NCBI GenBank assembly: GCA_036877525.1
Contig: JAZGTH010000005.1
Location: 186,001 to 250,000, forward strand
DNA length: 64,000 nucleotides
Direction: 5' to 3'
Source of the DNA: Chromobotia macracanthus
Lineage: Eukaryota; Chordata; Actinopteri; Cypriniformes; Botiidae
The position numbers and the translations under genes were made by a program. How positions within the stretch are numbered: the stretch's first letter is position 1; each line of letters opens with the position of its first letter. The notes beneath the pieces are model-generated. The model ran no database searches. It worked only from the letters and a program-made list of their open reading frames with translations, and was not told the origin of the DNA. This document shows, piece by piece, positions 35,322-46,852 of the stretch.

Positions 35322-37234
35322 CTAATAACTACAAATCAATGGCTCAAGCCTCTGTTACTAGTTTAAAATGATGTTTTGAAATTAGCAACAGTGTCTTGAG
35401 ATGACAAATTAGACCTATCCAAAAAAGAGCATTCTGAGGACAAAAATCTGACAAATGTCTTTAAATAAAACATCTGAGCTATTTCTTGTGGTTGGGTAAC
35501 CATGGTATAAGCAGAATAATTGACTCCGTCAATTACTCCGTCGCCAATTATTACCTAGTTAACAGATAGCTACTTTTGATGTTATTAATGCCAAAACAAT
35601 TTTTTTAAACACATTTTTAACAGAATGTTTTATTATATGAACTTAGAGACAAAGCATATACATTTAAACATGCAATTGTCAAAACTGTCTTGAAAGTTCA
35701 AGAGATAGTTCACCCAAAATCCTGTCATCATTTACTTATGGCGTTTCAAACATGTATGAGTTTCTTCTGTTGAACACAAAGAAGATATTCATAAAAATGC
35801 AGGTAACCAAACAGTTACCTGCTGGTAGCAATTGACTTTCATACATTTTTCCTCATACCATACAAGTCAGTGGTTACCGTAAACTGTTCTAAATTGTTCT
35901 AAATTTACTGTTAAGCACAGCTTTATTGTTTTAATAAGTTCATTTCAAATGAGTTCCACCCTTTCGAACGCTCCAAAGCTCTTAAGGTGTGGTCACACAA
36001 CACACTGATATCAGTGTTATTCGAAGGGGTCTCAGTAGAATCTTTGCAACCTGAAGGGTTACACTACAACTTTACACTCCATTGGTGATTCATATGCATG
36101 CAAAGGCAGCATACCGAAAATGAAAGCTGGTGCAGAAAAACAAACGCTTTAACAAGTGTTCCAAAGTTCAAGTTTGGTGACCTGCAAATTTGCATCACAT
36201 GAAGGTGTGTATCCAATACAAGATCAATATGTCATGGCATGACCTTTTTAAATGCTAAAAGTCATGTGTGACTGCAGTTTTACACCATGTCCTAACCAAG
36301 CGTGACGTGACAATTCCAGCAACAAGCAATTTGATTTTGTCGTGTTGCTGCGTTGTCTCTGGTATGGACAGACAATCACAGATCAGCGTGTGGGCAGTTT
36401 AACTCTCTTAAAGTTCATTTGCAAAGAAATGGAAAATTGCATAATCAAATTCCAAATAAAACACATATGTGACTGATACAATCTTTGTCTTTTATCCCAG
36501 TGTATAATATATCAATTTAATCAGTTTCCTTGACCGATGTACAGGAGCAGCGCTTCAGTGTAATGAGATGAAAAGACCATGTACCTGTAAATAATCTTTC
36601 TATTACATCTTTCTATTACTGTGAAGTCCGAACATACGACTCTTATAAACTTCTTCATTTTAGTGAATTAAGTTAAATTTTTGTGAACTGAATGCAACCA
36701 GCCTGATCACAAACAGGATTCTACTAGACTCTTTAACGAATTGAAGCATTTGTATAAATATACATGCAAGTATATTATATTACAGTTAATTTTGATGATA
36801 TCTTGCATGTACATCTTAACTCTAAACTATTCTCAAAAGTACGTTGTTCAGTATCAGCTTTTGTGCCTTCAGGATTGTCCAAACTTTTGTCAAGTGATGT
36901 CACATGACAACGCTGCATTTGGCCCTGTCTGTTGATTAAGTTGAGGATCACACCAACAAATCCATGTACTGAATTACTGTCATATTATACAGATAAATGT
37001 TGAATCAGGATAAAAAATGCCATAAAAATACGACTGTTAATTACATAACATCTTCTTGATATTGCCTGAGGTAGTTGCTTGCCAGTTATATGACAAGTGA
37101 AGAGCATGTTTGTAGAAGCAGTTCTAAGGTCAGCCTGTCATGTCTTGTTAGCGTATTGTCGTTGCAGTTGGTTAAGACAAACCCTCTGTTTAACATGAAA
37201 AGATTCCTTTTATCGTGTTTCAAATCAATTTAGT
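35322..37234. other. Intergenic; one MITE fragment
   Basis: At 35698-35880 there is a GGGATAGTTCACC-family fragment (GAGATAGTTCACCCAAAAT, then GAACACAAAGAAGATATTC). Otherwise nothing recognised; the 64-codon ORF at 36741 has no features. Confidence 0.45.
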
Positions 37235-37330
37235 TCAATTTTATTTATATAGTGCTTTTTACATTACATTGCTTCAAAGCAGCTTTACATATAAAAAAGA
37301 ATAATAATAATAAAACACAGAAGAAATGTC
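37235..37330 (-). mobile_element. LINE 3' tail fragment
   Basis: CAATTTTATTTATATAGTGC then CTTCAAAGCAGCTTTACAT is the antisense 3' tail of the LINE A group (compare 38930-39000). No ORF part remains. Confidence 0.6.
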
Positions 37331-37731
37331 AGGCATGCTCAACAAAGAATACATGGTATTATTATAGGTTAACGAAAAAAGGATTGACTGAACTGATAAA
37401 ACTACAAAATCATTAAGCAAGATATGCCGTTTCAGCTTACCTGGAGATGGCATATAAAAGATAACATCTTATGGGACGGCTATAAGGGATTTGCGTAGTA
37501 CCATGAAATACACACAACACATACATAAAATATATACAATAAAAATACCTGAAGATTACACAATGAAGGAGAATGGAAGTTAATTGGAGTTGCAAACTAG
37601 AAGAGTCTTTTGGACTTTAATTATATCGCTAGAAGCAATATTAACAATTTACAAAACCAAAGGCCAAAGAGTTAAATTTTTGTTTTATCAGACCAGAGAA
37701 TTTTGTTTCTCGTGTTTGTTTATTCCTTCAG

Positions 37732-38120
37732 GTGCCTTTTGGCCTTTTACTGAGGAGTGGATTAAAAGAAAAATCTGGCCACTCTACCATACAGGGCTGA
37801 TTGGTGGAGTGCTGCAGAGATGGATGTTCTTCTGGAAGGTTTTTCTCTCACACTGGAGCTCTGTCAGAGTGACCATCGGGTTTGTGGTCGCTTACCTGAC
37901 TAAGACCCTTCTGCCCCGATGGCTCAGTTTGGCCAGGCAACACGCTCTGGGAAGAGTCCTGGTGGTTCCAAACATCTTCCATTTACGAATGATTGAGGCC
38001 ACTGTGCTTATTGGGAGCTTCAATGCTGCAGAAAATTTTCTGTACCCTTCCCCAGATACAATCCTGTCTCAGAGGTCAACAGACAATTCCTTGGACTTCT
38101 TGGCTTGGTTTGTGCTCTGA
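37732..38120 (+). CDS. Terminal exon of an unrecognised membrane protein
   Basis: The exon follows a strong acceptor (TTTATTCCTTCAG, ending 37731) and runs 129 codons to TGA at 38120. It reads AFWPFTEEWIKRKIWPLYHT, then a stretch rich in Trp, Phe, Leu and Val (VLQRWMFFWKVFLSHW; VTIGFVVAYLTKTLLPRWLS) that could be one or two membrane helices, then basic and mixed sequence ending LDFLAWFVL. A poly(A) signal AATAAA is at 38286. The ORF extends upstream to 37584, but that part reads like intron. I could not name the family; upstream exons were not identified. Good codon continuity, splice site and poly(A) signal argue for a real exon, though a decayed copy is possible. Confidence 0.5.
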
Positions 38121-38285
38121 CATGCAGTGTTAACTGTGGGACCTTAAATAGACAGGTGTGTGTCTTTCCAAATCATGTCCAGTCAGCTGAATTTACCACA
38201 GACTCCAATCAGGTTGTAAAAATATCTCAAGGATAATCAGTGGAAACAGGATGCATCTGATCTTAATTTTATGATTTTTTTCTTT

Positions 38286-38291
38286 AATAAA
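38286..38291 (+). terminator. Poly(A) signal AATAAA after the membrane-protein exon
   Basis: Canonical hexamer 166 bases after the stop at 38120. Confidence 0.45.
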
Positions 38292-38398
38292 TTTCCAAAG
38301 ATTTCAAACAAACTTTTTTTTACATTGTTATTATGGGGTATTGTTTGTAGAATTTTGAGGAAAATATTAAATTTAATCAAAAAATTATGAAAACTTAT

Positions 38399-38808
38399 GT
38401 GTTTCAGGGACACATCTCCACAGCCAACCACGCCTACCACTCTATATAACAACAATCACTCCTCACTTCTTTGTTCGGTCTACATGCTAACTATATGGAT
38501 TTACCCATGCCTCCTTCGTTGTTTACTTTCCTGGGATTCTCTCCATCGATCTCCTCATTATGGGTTATCTCCTATGCTCTCCTGAGCACCCAGACCTTTT
38601 ACACAAAGACTAAAGCTAGTAGCTTTTAAAAGTAGCTACTAAGCTAATTTGCTCTTAGCTAACTTATCTGTTCATAAACATTGTTGATGTTTATCATTAT
38701 GATTACTCTGAATCCATTGCTGATGTTTGACTGCTGTTTGTTGTCTATGGTTTAATAAACCAACAGTATTATTACTTACCTCTTGTTCCCTTTGTGTATT
38801 TGCTGACA
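38399..38808 (+). repeat. 5' LTR of the gypsy element
   Basis: TGTGTTTCAGGGACAC at the presumed start, a TATATAAC box near 38440, an AATAAAC signal near 38753, and the end GCTGACA at 38808. The 3' two thirds align with 49783-49970 (GCTAAGTTAATTTGCTC-type block, ATTATGATTACTCTGAATCC, TTTAATAAACCAACAGTATT). The left border is less certain than the right. Confidence 0.75.
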
Positions 38809-41800
38809 GAAGCCCGGACATTCAACATGGATTCTCACAACCCTACTCAAACGGATCCATTTACTGAACTAGTCAATTCACTCCGTGCTTCACTTACATC
38901 ATTCTCCACTCTGCGATCTGCCTCAAATCAATTCAGTTCAATTCAACTTTATTTGTAAAGCGCTTTCACAATGTGGCATTGTCTCAAAGCCGCTTTACAG
39001 GGAGGAAAAAGGAAAAAAACAAGGAAATATATACAGTGATACAAGTAACAACGGTATGTCGATTATCAATCAATTATCAATAATTATCAATAAAGTATAA
39101 AGTCAGATATTTACTATGGAGTATCAAATATCTATTATCCGCAGTTTCCCAGTGAGCACCCCAACACGGCAACAGTGGCAAGGAACCCAAACTCCAATAA
39201 TGAATGTGGAAACAAAAACCTTGGGAGAACCCAGGCTCACCGAGAGGGTCATTTCTCCTCTGACACGTTACAGCTGCAATCAGTACTTTGGTGTAAGGGT
39301 TTATAGATTTACAGCGTCGCAGTCAGTATTCTGATGTAAGTTTTATAGGTTTGCAGCGTCGTAATCAGTGCTGTTATGATTTAAGCATTGAATTATAGTA
39401 ATGACTAGTTTTAATTTGCATCTGGTGATTTTATATTTACTTTATGTTAGCCTGATGACTGACATAATACAATAAGGGATGTTTAGGCGAGGATGCAGAC
39501 GTTAAAATGAGACTGAGAGCAGCTATAACATCAGACTGCTGGTATAGACAGAATCATGTATTTTACTAAAAATATGAGTATAGATTAACAGTAGCATTAG
39601 TGTAATAGGTGATGGTGGCAGTTGATTTTTCACAGTTCCCATGGTGGTCACCCCCTCCTTAGTCAGGCTGTTGTGAGTCCGAACATTGCTGGGGAGGTCA
39701 TTCCAGAGTTTTGGTGCTAGGTAGGAGAACGATCTGCCGCCTTTAGACATTTTAGATATTCTTGGAATAATTAACAGACCACTATTTTGCGAGTGCAGTG
39801 TCCGCAATGGATCGTATTCTAAAAGTAATTCATGAATATATGAAGACGCTAGACCATATAGGGCTTTTTTTTTTAAAAAAAAGTAATTAATAGTATTTTA
39901 AAATTAATGCGATACTTTACAGGTAGCCAGTGCAGGGTTGCTAAAATTGGGCTTATGTGGTCGTATTTGTTTGATCTAGCTGCTTTTTGGACCAACTGAA
40001 GCTTATTTATTTGTTTTGCGTGACACCCCCCAGTAATGAGTTACAATAGTCAATTCTTGAGATCATAAATGAGTGGATAAGCTTCTCAGCATCTGAGACA
40101 GACAGCATGTGACGTGTCTTGGAAATGTGTGTAGGAAGGTGTAGGAATGTGGTACGACATATATTGGAAATGTGATCGAAAGAAAGGTTCTTATCTATCA
40201 TCACACCGAGGTTCTTAACTGCAGAAGCTGGTACAATAGTGCAACATTCAATAAGGATGTTATAGTCTGTCATATCTAGTTTAGAGCTATTGGGTTCAAT
40301 AATCAAAACCTCTGTCTTATTCGAGTTAAGCAGGAGGAAGTTGTTAGCCATCCATTTTCTGATGTTGTTAATACAATCTGTTAGCTTAGAAAAACAATGG
40401 TTTTGCCAGGTTCTGAGGAAATGTAAAGCTGAGTATTATCAGTGTACCAGTGAAAACTGATGTCGTATTTCTTAATAATATGTCCAAGCAGAAGCATATA
40501 TATTGAGAAAACAATAGGACCAAGAACTGAACCCTGTGGTAACAAGACTTTTCCTCGTTAACATAGGCAAAGTGGTAACGGTCAGTTAAATAGGATTTAA
40601 ACCAGGCTAATGCTTGACCACTAATGCCAACACAGTTTTCCAGTCTATCAAGAAGAATTTTATGATCTATGGTATCAAAAGCTGCACTGAGGTTCAGTAA
40701 TATAAGAAGAGAGGTTTCACCATGGTCAGATGCTAAAATGAGGTCATTTGTAACTCTGAGCAAGACTGTTTCTGTGCTATGATGGGGCCTAAATCCTGAT
40801 TGAAATTTGTCATATATGCTATATGCTATTTTTGGCTAAGAATGTCTGGAGTTGTCCAGACACTATTTTTTCCAGTATTTTCGATAAAAAGGGGAGAATT
40901 TGAAATTGGTCTGAAGTTGGTCAGCTCTCCCTAGTTCGAGATTTTGCTTCTTAATGATTGGCCTAATAACTGCTGTTTTAAAGGCTCCTGGAACATAGCC
41001 TAATTCTAATGGGGAATTTATAATATTGAGCACTGGTTCCGACACAGCAGGAGAAACTTCTTTCAGTAGTTTTGTGGGAATGGGATCTAATATACAGGTA
41101 GACTATTTTGATGAGTTCAATATTTTTAGGAGCTCGTCCAATGAAATGACAGTAAATGAGTCTAGTAGTACTTGAGGCATGCTGTAGTATGCAATGCTAT
41201 TAGACAGAGGCAGGGCTGGTTGAATAGATTCAATATTTTTTCTGATTTGCTCTATTTTATTTGCAAAGAATTTCATACCATTATTACTACTGTGCTGTAG
41301 TTTAGCATCTCTGTCTGTTGACGCTTTGTCTTTGGTCAAATTTGCAACAATATTGAAAAGAAATCTTGGATTATTCTGATTTTCTCAGATCACCTTGCTT
41401 AGGTAGTTAGATTTTGCCATTTTTAGAGACTGTATTTTTGGACACTCTCTTTCCATGCATCACGCCATACCTTTAAGTTTGTATTCCTCCATCTATGCTC
41501 CATTTTTCTACCTGCCTTTTTAAGAGCTGATAAGTTGTTATTATACCATGGTACTGGTGCTCTCTCCTTCATCTTCTTTAGTCTAATTGGTGCAACAACT
41601 TCTAGGGTACCTGAAAAAGCTTTGTTTAAGGTTTCTGTCACAGCATCGAGATCTTCATTGTTGTTTATTACATGATGCAACTGAGACAGATCTGGAAGAT
41701 TGCTAATAAAACTATCTTTAGTAGTAGATGTGATTGTTCTACTTAGTCTTTGTCATGGTGTTGGACGAGAGGGCTCATCTAACATTACAGTGTAGAAGAC

Positions 41801-43491
41801 GGGGCAGTGATCTGAAATAGCATCATTCTGAGGTAATATTTCTGTTGTTTACATTTACATTTAGTCATTTAGCAGACACTTTTATCCAAAGCGACTTACA
41901 GAGGACGAGATCATTGAACATTTTGTGTTGCATGCCAACGAGCCGAGCCTGCAAAGCTACATTTACAAGCGGACATTGTATTCTGTTGCTAGAGAGAAAG
42001 ATGGACTAGAAACAGGGATTTTTTTTGAGGATAGGATAAAAGAGCATTAGGGTTCAGACAGTTGTCTGCGAAACAGGTTTGCTTTGAGTTGTTTTTTGAA
42101 GGTTGTGATGGTCTCAGCAGATCGGGTGGAGGCTGGGAGTTCATTCCACCACAAAGGAACGAAATAAGTGAAAGTTTTACAGATTGACCTGATGCCTCGT
42201 TGTGGGGGAACGGTCAGCCGCCGCTCGTTAGCTAACAGCTGACAGGGGGGGACATATGTCTGGAGGAGTGAGTTAAGGTAGGAGGGAGAGGTTCCGGTTA
42301 TTTGCCTAAAGACAAGTGTAAGGGATTTAAATTTGATATGGGCGGCTAAAGGTAGCCAGTGGAGTGAGGTCAGGAGGGGTGTGACATGGGCTGTTTTTGG
42401 TTGATTGAAGAACAGACATGCTGCAGCATTCTGGATCATTTGCAGCGGTTTGGTTGCATTGGCTGGAAGGCCAGCCAGAAGGGCATTGTAGTAGTCCAGC
42501 CTTGATATTATGAGTGCTTGACTAGGAGCTGTGTTGCGTTCTCGGACAGGAAGGGTCTGATTTTCCTGATGTTGTAAATCACATACCTGCATGACCAAGA
42601 GATTGTTGCAATGTGTGAAGTGAATTTCAGCTGGCCATCAAACAACACCCCAAGGTTTCTAACGTGTGGGTGTGGGTGTAAGAATGGATGATCCAAGTTC
42701 AACTGTGAAGTTGTGTTCTAATGATGGGTTGGCTGGTATTATCAGAAGTTCTGTCTTGCTGAGGTTGAGCTGGAGGTGCCATTTTTTCATCCAGGCTGAG
42801 ATGTCTAGAAGGCAGACGGAGATCCAGGCAGCAATGGTGAGGTCGTCGGACTGGAATGAATAATAAAGCTGTGTATCATCAGCATAGCAGTGATATGAGA
42901 AACCATGTGATTTAATAACTGTACCTAGAGAGGCTGTGTATATTGAGAAGAGGAGAGGAGCAAGAACTGATCCCTGTGGGACCCCTGTGGTTAGCTGATG
43001 TGATATTGACTCCCCACCTCTCCATGAAACCTTGAAAGATCTGTCTGTGAGATATGAGCTGAACCAGTTGAGTGCAGATCCAGAGATGCCCAGGTTGGAG
43101 AGTGCGGATAATAGAATCTGGTGGTTCACCATGTTGAAGGCAGCAGAGAGGTCAAGAAGAATGAGGACAGACGACATGGAGTTGGCTCTAGCCTGCCGTA
43201 GGTCTTCAACCACCAACAGGAGGGCAGACTCAATGGAGTGTCGTTTTTTGAAGCCAGACTGTTGACTGTCAAGTAGGTTGTACTGTGAAAGATAGGAAGA
43301 CAGCTGACCTTTTCAAGAACCTTTGAGAGAAATGGTAGGAGTGAAATTGGTCTATAGTTTCTGACCACTGAGGGGTCGAGTGTAGGTTTTTGAGCAGTGG
43401 GGTTACCCGAGCCTGCTTGAACAAAGAGAGAACGTTTCCTGTAGAGATTGACATGTTTAGAATGTGTGTGAGTTCAGGCAAGAGTGATGGA

Positions 43492-43510
43492 GAGATTGCT
43501 TGTAGTAGGT
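43492..43510. repeat. Target-site duplication of LINE C, left copy
   Basis: GAGATTGCTTGTAGTAGGT at 43492-43510 is repeated at 45645-45663, immediately outside LINE C. The first G may be fortuitous, so the duplication is 18-19 bp, typical of target-primed reverse transcription. Confidence 0.95.
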
Positions 43511-45644
43511 TAGATTGAACTTTATTGTCATTTTACATGTACAAGTACAATGCAACGAAATGCAGTTTAGGTCTATCCAGAAGTGCAATAAGCAGTAAAG
43601 TGCAGGATATGAGTTAAATAATTTAAATGTAGATAAAGCATTTCTATGGTAATAATTACAGATGGATGCATACTATGAACATAATATACAGATGGTTATA
43701 CTATAGGCAGAATTTACAAATGGGATATTTACAAATGGGATATTTACAATGTAATACAATGTGCAATGATGGTGATACAATGTGCAATGATGACAAGTTA
43801 ATAGTGCAAATACAAATGTAATGGTTCAGGTTTGATTAAAAAGGTATGAGGAGGATGAGGGGAGTGAAGGTGTAAAGGAGATGCAGTGGGATCAGCGAGG
43901 GGCAGAGTTCAGCAAGGAGACAGCTCTGGGAAAAAAGCTGTTCCTCAGTCTGCTGGTTCTAGTCCGGAGGCTCCTGAAGCGCCTGCCGGAAAGCAGAAGA
44001 AAAAAACAGTCTATGGGCGGGGTGAGAGGAGTCCTTAAGAATACTGCATGCTCGACGTAGGCAGTTCTTCCTCTGTATGTCTTTGATGGCTGGGAGTGGA
44101 GACCTTGTGATGCGTTGGGCAGTTTTAACCACCCGCTGCAGTGCCTTTTGCTCCGCAACAGTGTAGCTTCCATACCAGACTGTAACACGGTTGGTTAGTA
44201 TGCTCTCTGTTGTGCAGCGGTAAAAGTTCACAAGGATGGCTGAGGACATCTGATTTTTCAGTGTCTTCAGTGTCTTCAGTTTCTTCATTTTCTTCAAAGG
44301 CCTTTTTGATGCCCCTCTTCAGATCTGCCCTGGATGTGCTGTAGGCCTGTGCATAACCTGATCTGAATGCTGTGTTGCGTGCCTTCAGCAGGAGGCGCAC
44401 TTCCTTGTTCATCCATGGCTTCTGATTAGGGTATGTGGTGATCTGTTTCTGAGTTGTAACACTGTCTATGGTGGTGTTAATGTAATCCAGAACAGAGGAG
44501 GTATAGCTGTTTATGTCCGTGTGAAAGCCACATGTGGCCTGAGAAGCAAACATACTCCAGTCAGTATTTTGAAACCTGTCCTAGAGTGTGAGGTCTGCCC
44601 CCGCTGGCCACACTTTGATGGTCTTCACTGATTGTCTTCACACGGTTGATGAGGGGTGAATATTTAGGAATTGGGAACAAAAAAAGGTGATCTGATTGTC
44701 CCAGGTGGGGGAGGGGGGTCACAGTGTATGCTTCAGCCATGTTTGTATAGACGTGGTCCAAAGTTTTGTTGCCTCTGGTGTGACAGGAAACGTTCTGATG
44801 AAATTTAGGGAGCACTGTCTTTAAGTTAGAGTGAATAAAATCCCCTGCAACAATAAATGCAGCCTCCGGGTGAGCAGTCTGTTGTTTACTGATGACCGCA
44901 TGAAGTTCGTTCATTGCAAGCTTGGCATCAGCGTCGGGAGGAATGTAAGCAGCGGTTATAATGACTGATGTAAACTCCCGTGGCAGATAAAACGGTCTGC
45001 ACTTAACCATGAGAAACTCTAGGTTAGCTAAGCAGTGTTTGACAACACTAACAGAGTTCGTGCACCAAGCATTGTTAACATAAATGCACAATCCTCCGCC
45101 TCTGGTCTTACCGGTGTCATCAGCCGATCTATCTGCTCGGAATGTTTGTGTCCAGCTATGTCAATAGCGTTATCCGGTATGCCGCTGTTTAGCCATGTTT
45201 CGGTGAAGATCATGACACTGCAGTTCAAAAGCCTCTTGCTGTGGCTAATGCAGAGTCGAATCTCGTCCATTTGGTTCACCATAGACCTTATATTGGCGAG
45301 GAAAATGCTGGGAAGGGAGAGCCAGTGTGGTGTTAGCTTTAGCTTAGCTCTCAGTCCTCTGCGTTTCCCCCTCCTTTGTTTACGGTCTCGATGCCGCCTT
45401 CGAGCACTTCCGCCCGGCCGGGTGCACAGCCTCAGTTGTTTTGGCGATCTCAGGGGCGAGATGAAGATTGCTGATAAAACTGTCGGAAGTGCGCAAACTT
45501 ACATCCAGAAGCTCCTGTCGGGTGTATGATGTTAATGCACAACCGTTTTGCACGAACAGACCCGATATAAGCAGGAGAAATACCGCAAAACTGCAGAAAC
45601 TGAAGAGACGCTGAGCCTCGCGTTGTGCACGCACCGCCATCTTG
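43511..45644 (-). mobile_element. LINE C: LINE of another family inside LINE B
   Basis: On the minus strand it starts CCAAGATGGCGGTGCGTGC (45644) and codes a protein beginning MAVRAQREAQRLF then a hydrophobic stretch (FCSFAVFLLLISGLFVQNG), followed by an APE-type endonuclease (IFLANIRSMVNQMDEIRLCI, CSVMIFTETWL, AAFIVAGDF, GNKTLDHVYTN, LGQSDHLFLF), then NQKPWMNKEVRLLLKARNTA. RT is deleted: at about 44285 the frame passes directly to the C-terminal block SSAILVNFYRCTTESILTNR, KALQRVVKTAQRITRSPLPA. The 3' UTR ends at 43511. It resembles the Rex1/Babar-like fish LINEs, but I am not sure of the clade. Confidence 0.82.
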
Positions 45645-45663
45645 GAGATTGCTTGTAGTAGGT
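45645..45663. repeat. Target-site duplication of LINE C, right copy
   Basis: Perfect match to 43492-43510; it encodes LLQAIS of LINE B's ORF2 on the minus strand. Confidence 0.95.
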
Positions 45664-45812
45664 GTGAGGGTATAGGGTCAAGGGGGCAGGTGGTAGGACG
45701 ACTGGAGAGGATAATTTTGGAGACGTCTGTCTCAGAGAGAGGTGAGAAAGAGGAGAGTGTTGGATGGCATAGTGGTAGAGGGGGGTTAAGGGTGTGGGGG
45801 GCGGAGAGTCCA

Positions 45813-46546
45813 AATGACAGGATTAGGTCCAAAGTGTGATTACATATATGCGTGGGTCCCGACACCTTTTGACTAATGCCAAGCGGGTCTAGGATATCCA
45901 TAAATGCTGTACATAACGCATCATTTGGGTTATTGATGTGGATGTTAAAGTCACCAACGATTAAGGCCCTATCTACGGTGACTACCAGTTCTGACAGGAA
46001 ATCTGCAAATTCTTTAAGAAAGTCTATATGATGGCCTGGTGGTCTGTAAATGGTAGCCATGACAAAAGGCAATTGTTTATTGTGACTGTCTATAAGTGAC
46101 ATATTTAACACCAATATTTCAAATGATTTAAAGTTGTGCTTAGATTTATGATTGACATCAAATATTTTGCTATAGATTGTAGCAACACCGCCACCTCTAC
46201 CCTTCAAATGAGGCGCATGCTTATAGTAATAATCTTGAGGTGAAGATTCATTCAGGCTTATGAAGTCGTCTGTTTTAAGCCAGGTTTCTGTCAGGCACAA
46301 CGCATCCAAATTGTGGTCTGTAATAATTTCATTGACCATAAGTTCTTTATTTGAAAGTGACCTAATGTTAAGCAGGACGAATTTTAGCATTTTCATACTA
46401 TCAATTTGTTGGTTGTTTTCTAGTTTTATATGAATCAGATTTGTGTGTTTTGATTCAAAGGGTGCTTTATGTTTGTTTGTCTCGATATGTTGATATTTAG
46501 GGGGTACAAACTCTGTGTGCTGTGAATTATGTGACCTATGTGACAT
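45813..46546 (-). pseudogene. LINE A ORF2 endonuclease (APE-type)
   Basis: Reads KFVLLNIRSLSNKELMVNEI, DALCLTETWL (ETW metal-binding block), RGGGVATIYS, ATIYRPPG, ALIVGDFNIHINNP (GDFN) and THICNHTLDLILSFG. The catalytic SDH block has been cut away by LINE B and reappears at about 41800 (AISDHCPVFY). The frame from 46546 is open and runs on through LINE B into LINE C. Confidence 0.8.
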
Positions 46547-46852
46547 ATCAAGGCGGCTTGCAGGCAGACAGATAAGCCGATCGTTCTGCTTCCTGGCCTG
46601 GGCCCTGGATAGTCAGATACTAGTCATTTTAAGACTATTGGTCAAATTTCTAGAGAGGACAGCAGCTCCTCCCTGGGAGGGATGGAGGCCATCTCTCTTT
46701 AACAGGTCAGGTCTCCTCCAGAACTAATTCCAGTTGTTTATAAAGCCTATATTATTCTGCGGGCACCACTTAGACATCCAGCCATGCAGGGACAGTAATC
46801 TGCTGTAAATCTCACTACCCCGGGTAAGCGGGTAAGGGGCCAGAGCATGTTA

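Larger units (their letters stand above)
41848..45812 (-). mobile_element. LINE B: 5'-truncated L2-type LINE inside LINE A, split by LINE C
   Basis: On the minus strand it starts SAPHTLNPPLPLCH then TTCPLDPIPSHLLQAIS (45650), continues beyond LINE C with SLLPELTHILNMS, then RT proper: ILLDLSAAFNMVNHQILLSA (near 43150), TGVPQGSVLAPLLFSIYTAS, YHCYADDTQLYYSF (near 42880; the YADD site is intact), LNLSKTELLIIPANPS, SLISRLDYYNALLAGLPA and WWNELPASTRSAETITTFKK, stopping at 42047. The 3' tail 42046-41848 includes GTAAGTCGCTTTGGATAAAA. It is better preserved than the plus-strand copy at 3540-5090. Confidence 0.85.
45380..46546 (-). other. 388-codon ORF running through LINE A, LINE B and LINE C
   Basis: One uninterrupted frame: LINE A endonuclease to about 45813, LINE B linker (SAPHTLNPPLPL to LLQAIS) to 45646, then K and the LINE C start MAVRAQREAQ to 45380, where it ends. 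Both junctions kept the frame by chance. The LINE C part includes a hydrophobic stretch that could act as a membrane anchor. It is a product of nesting, not a known gene; whether it is transcribed is unknown. Confidence 0.8.
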
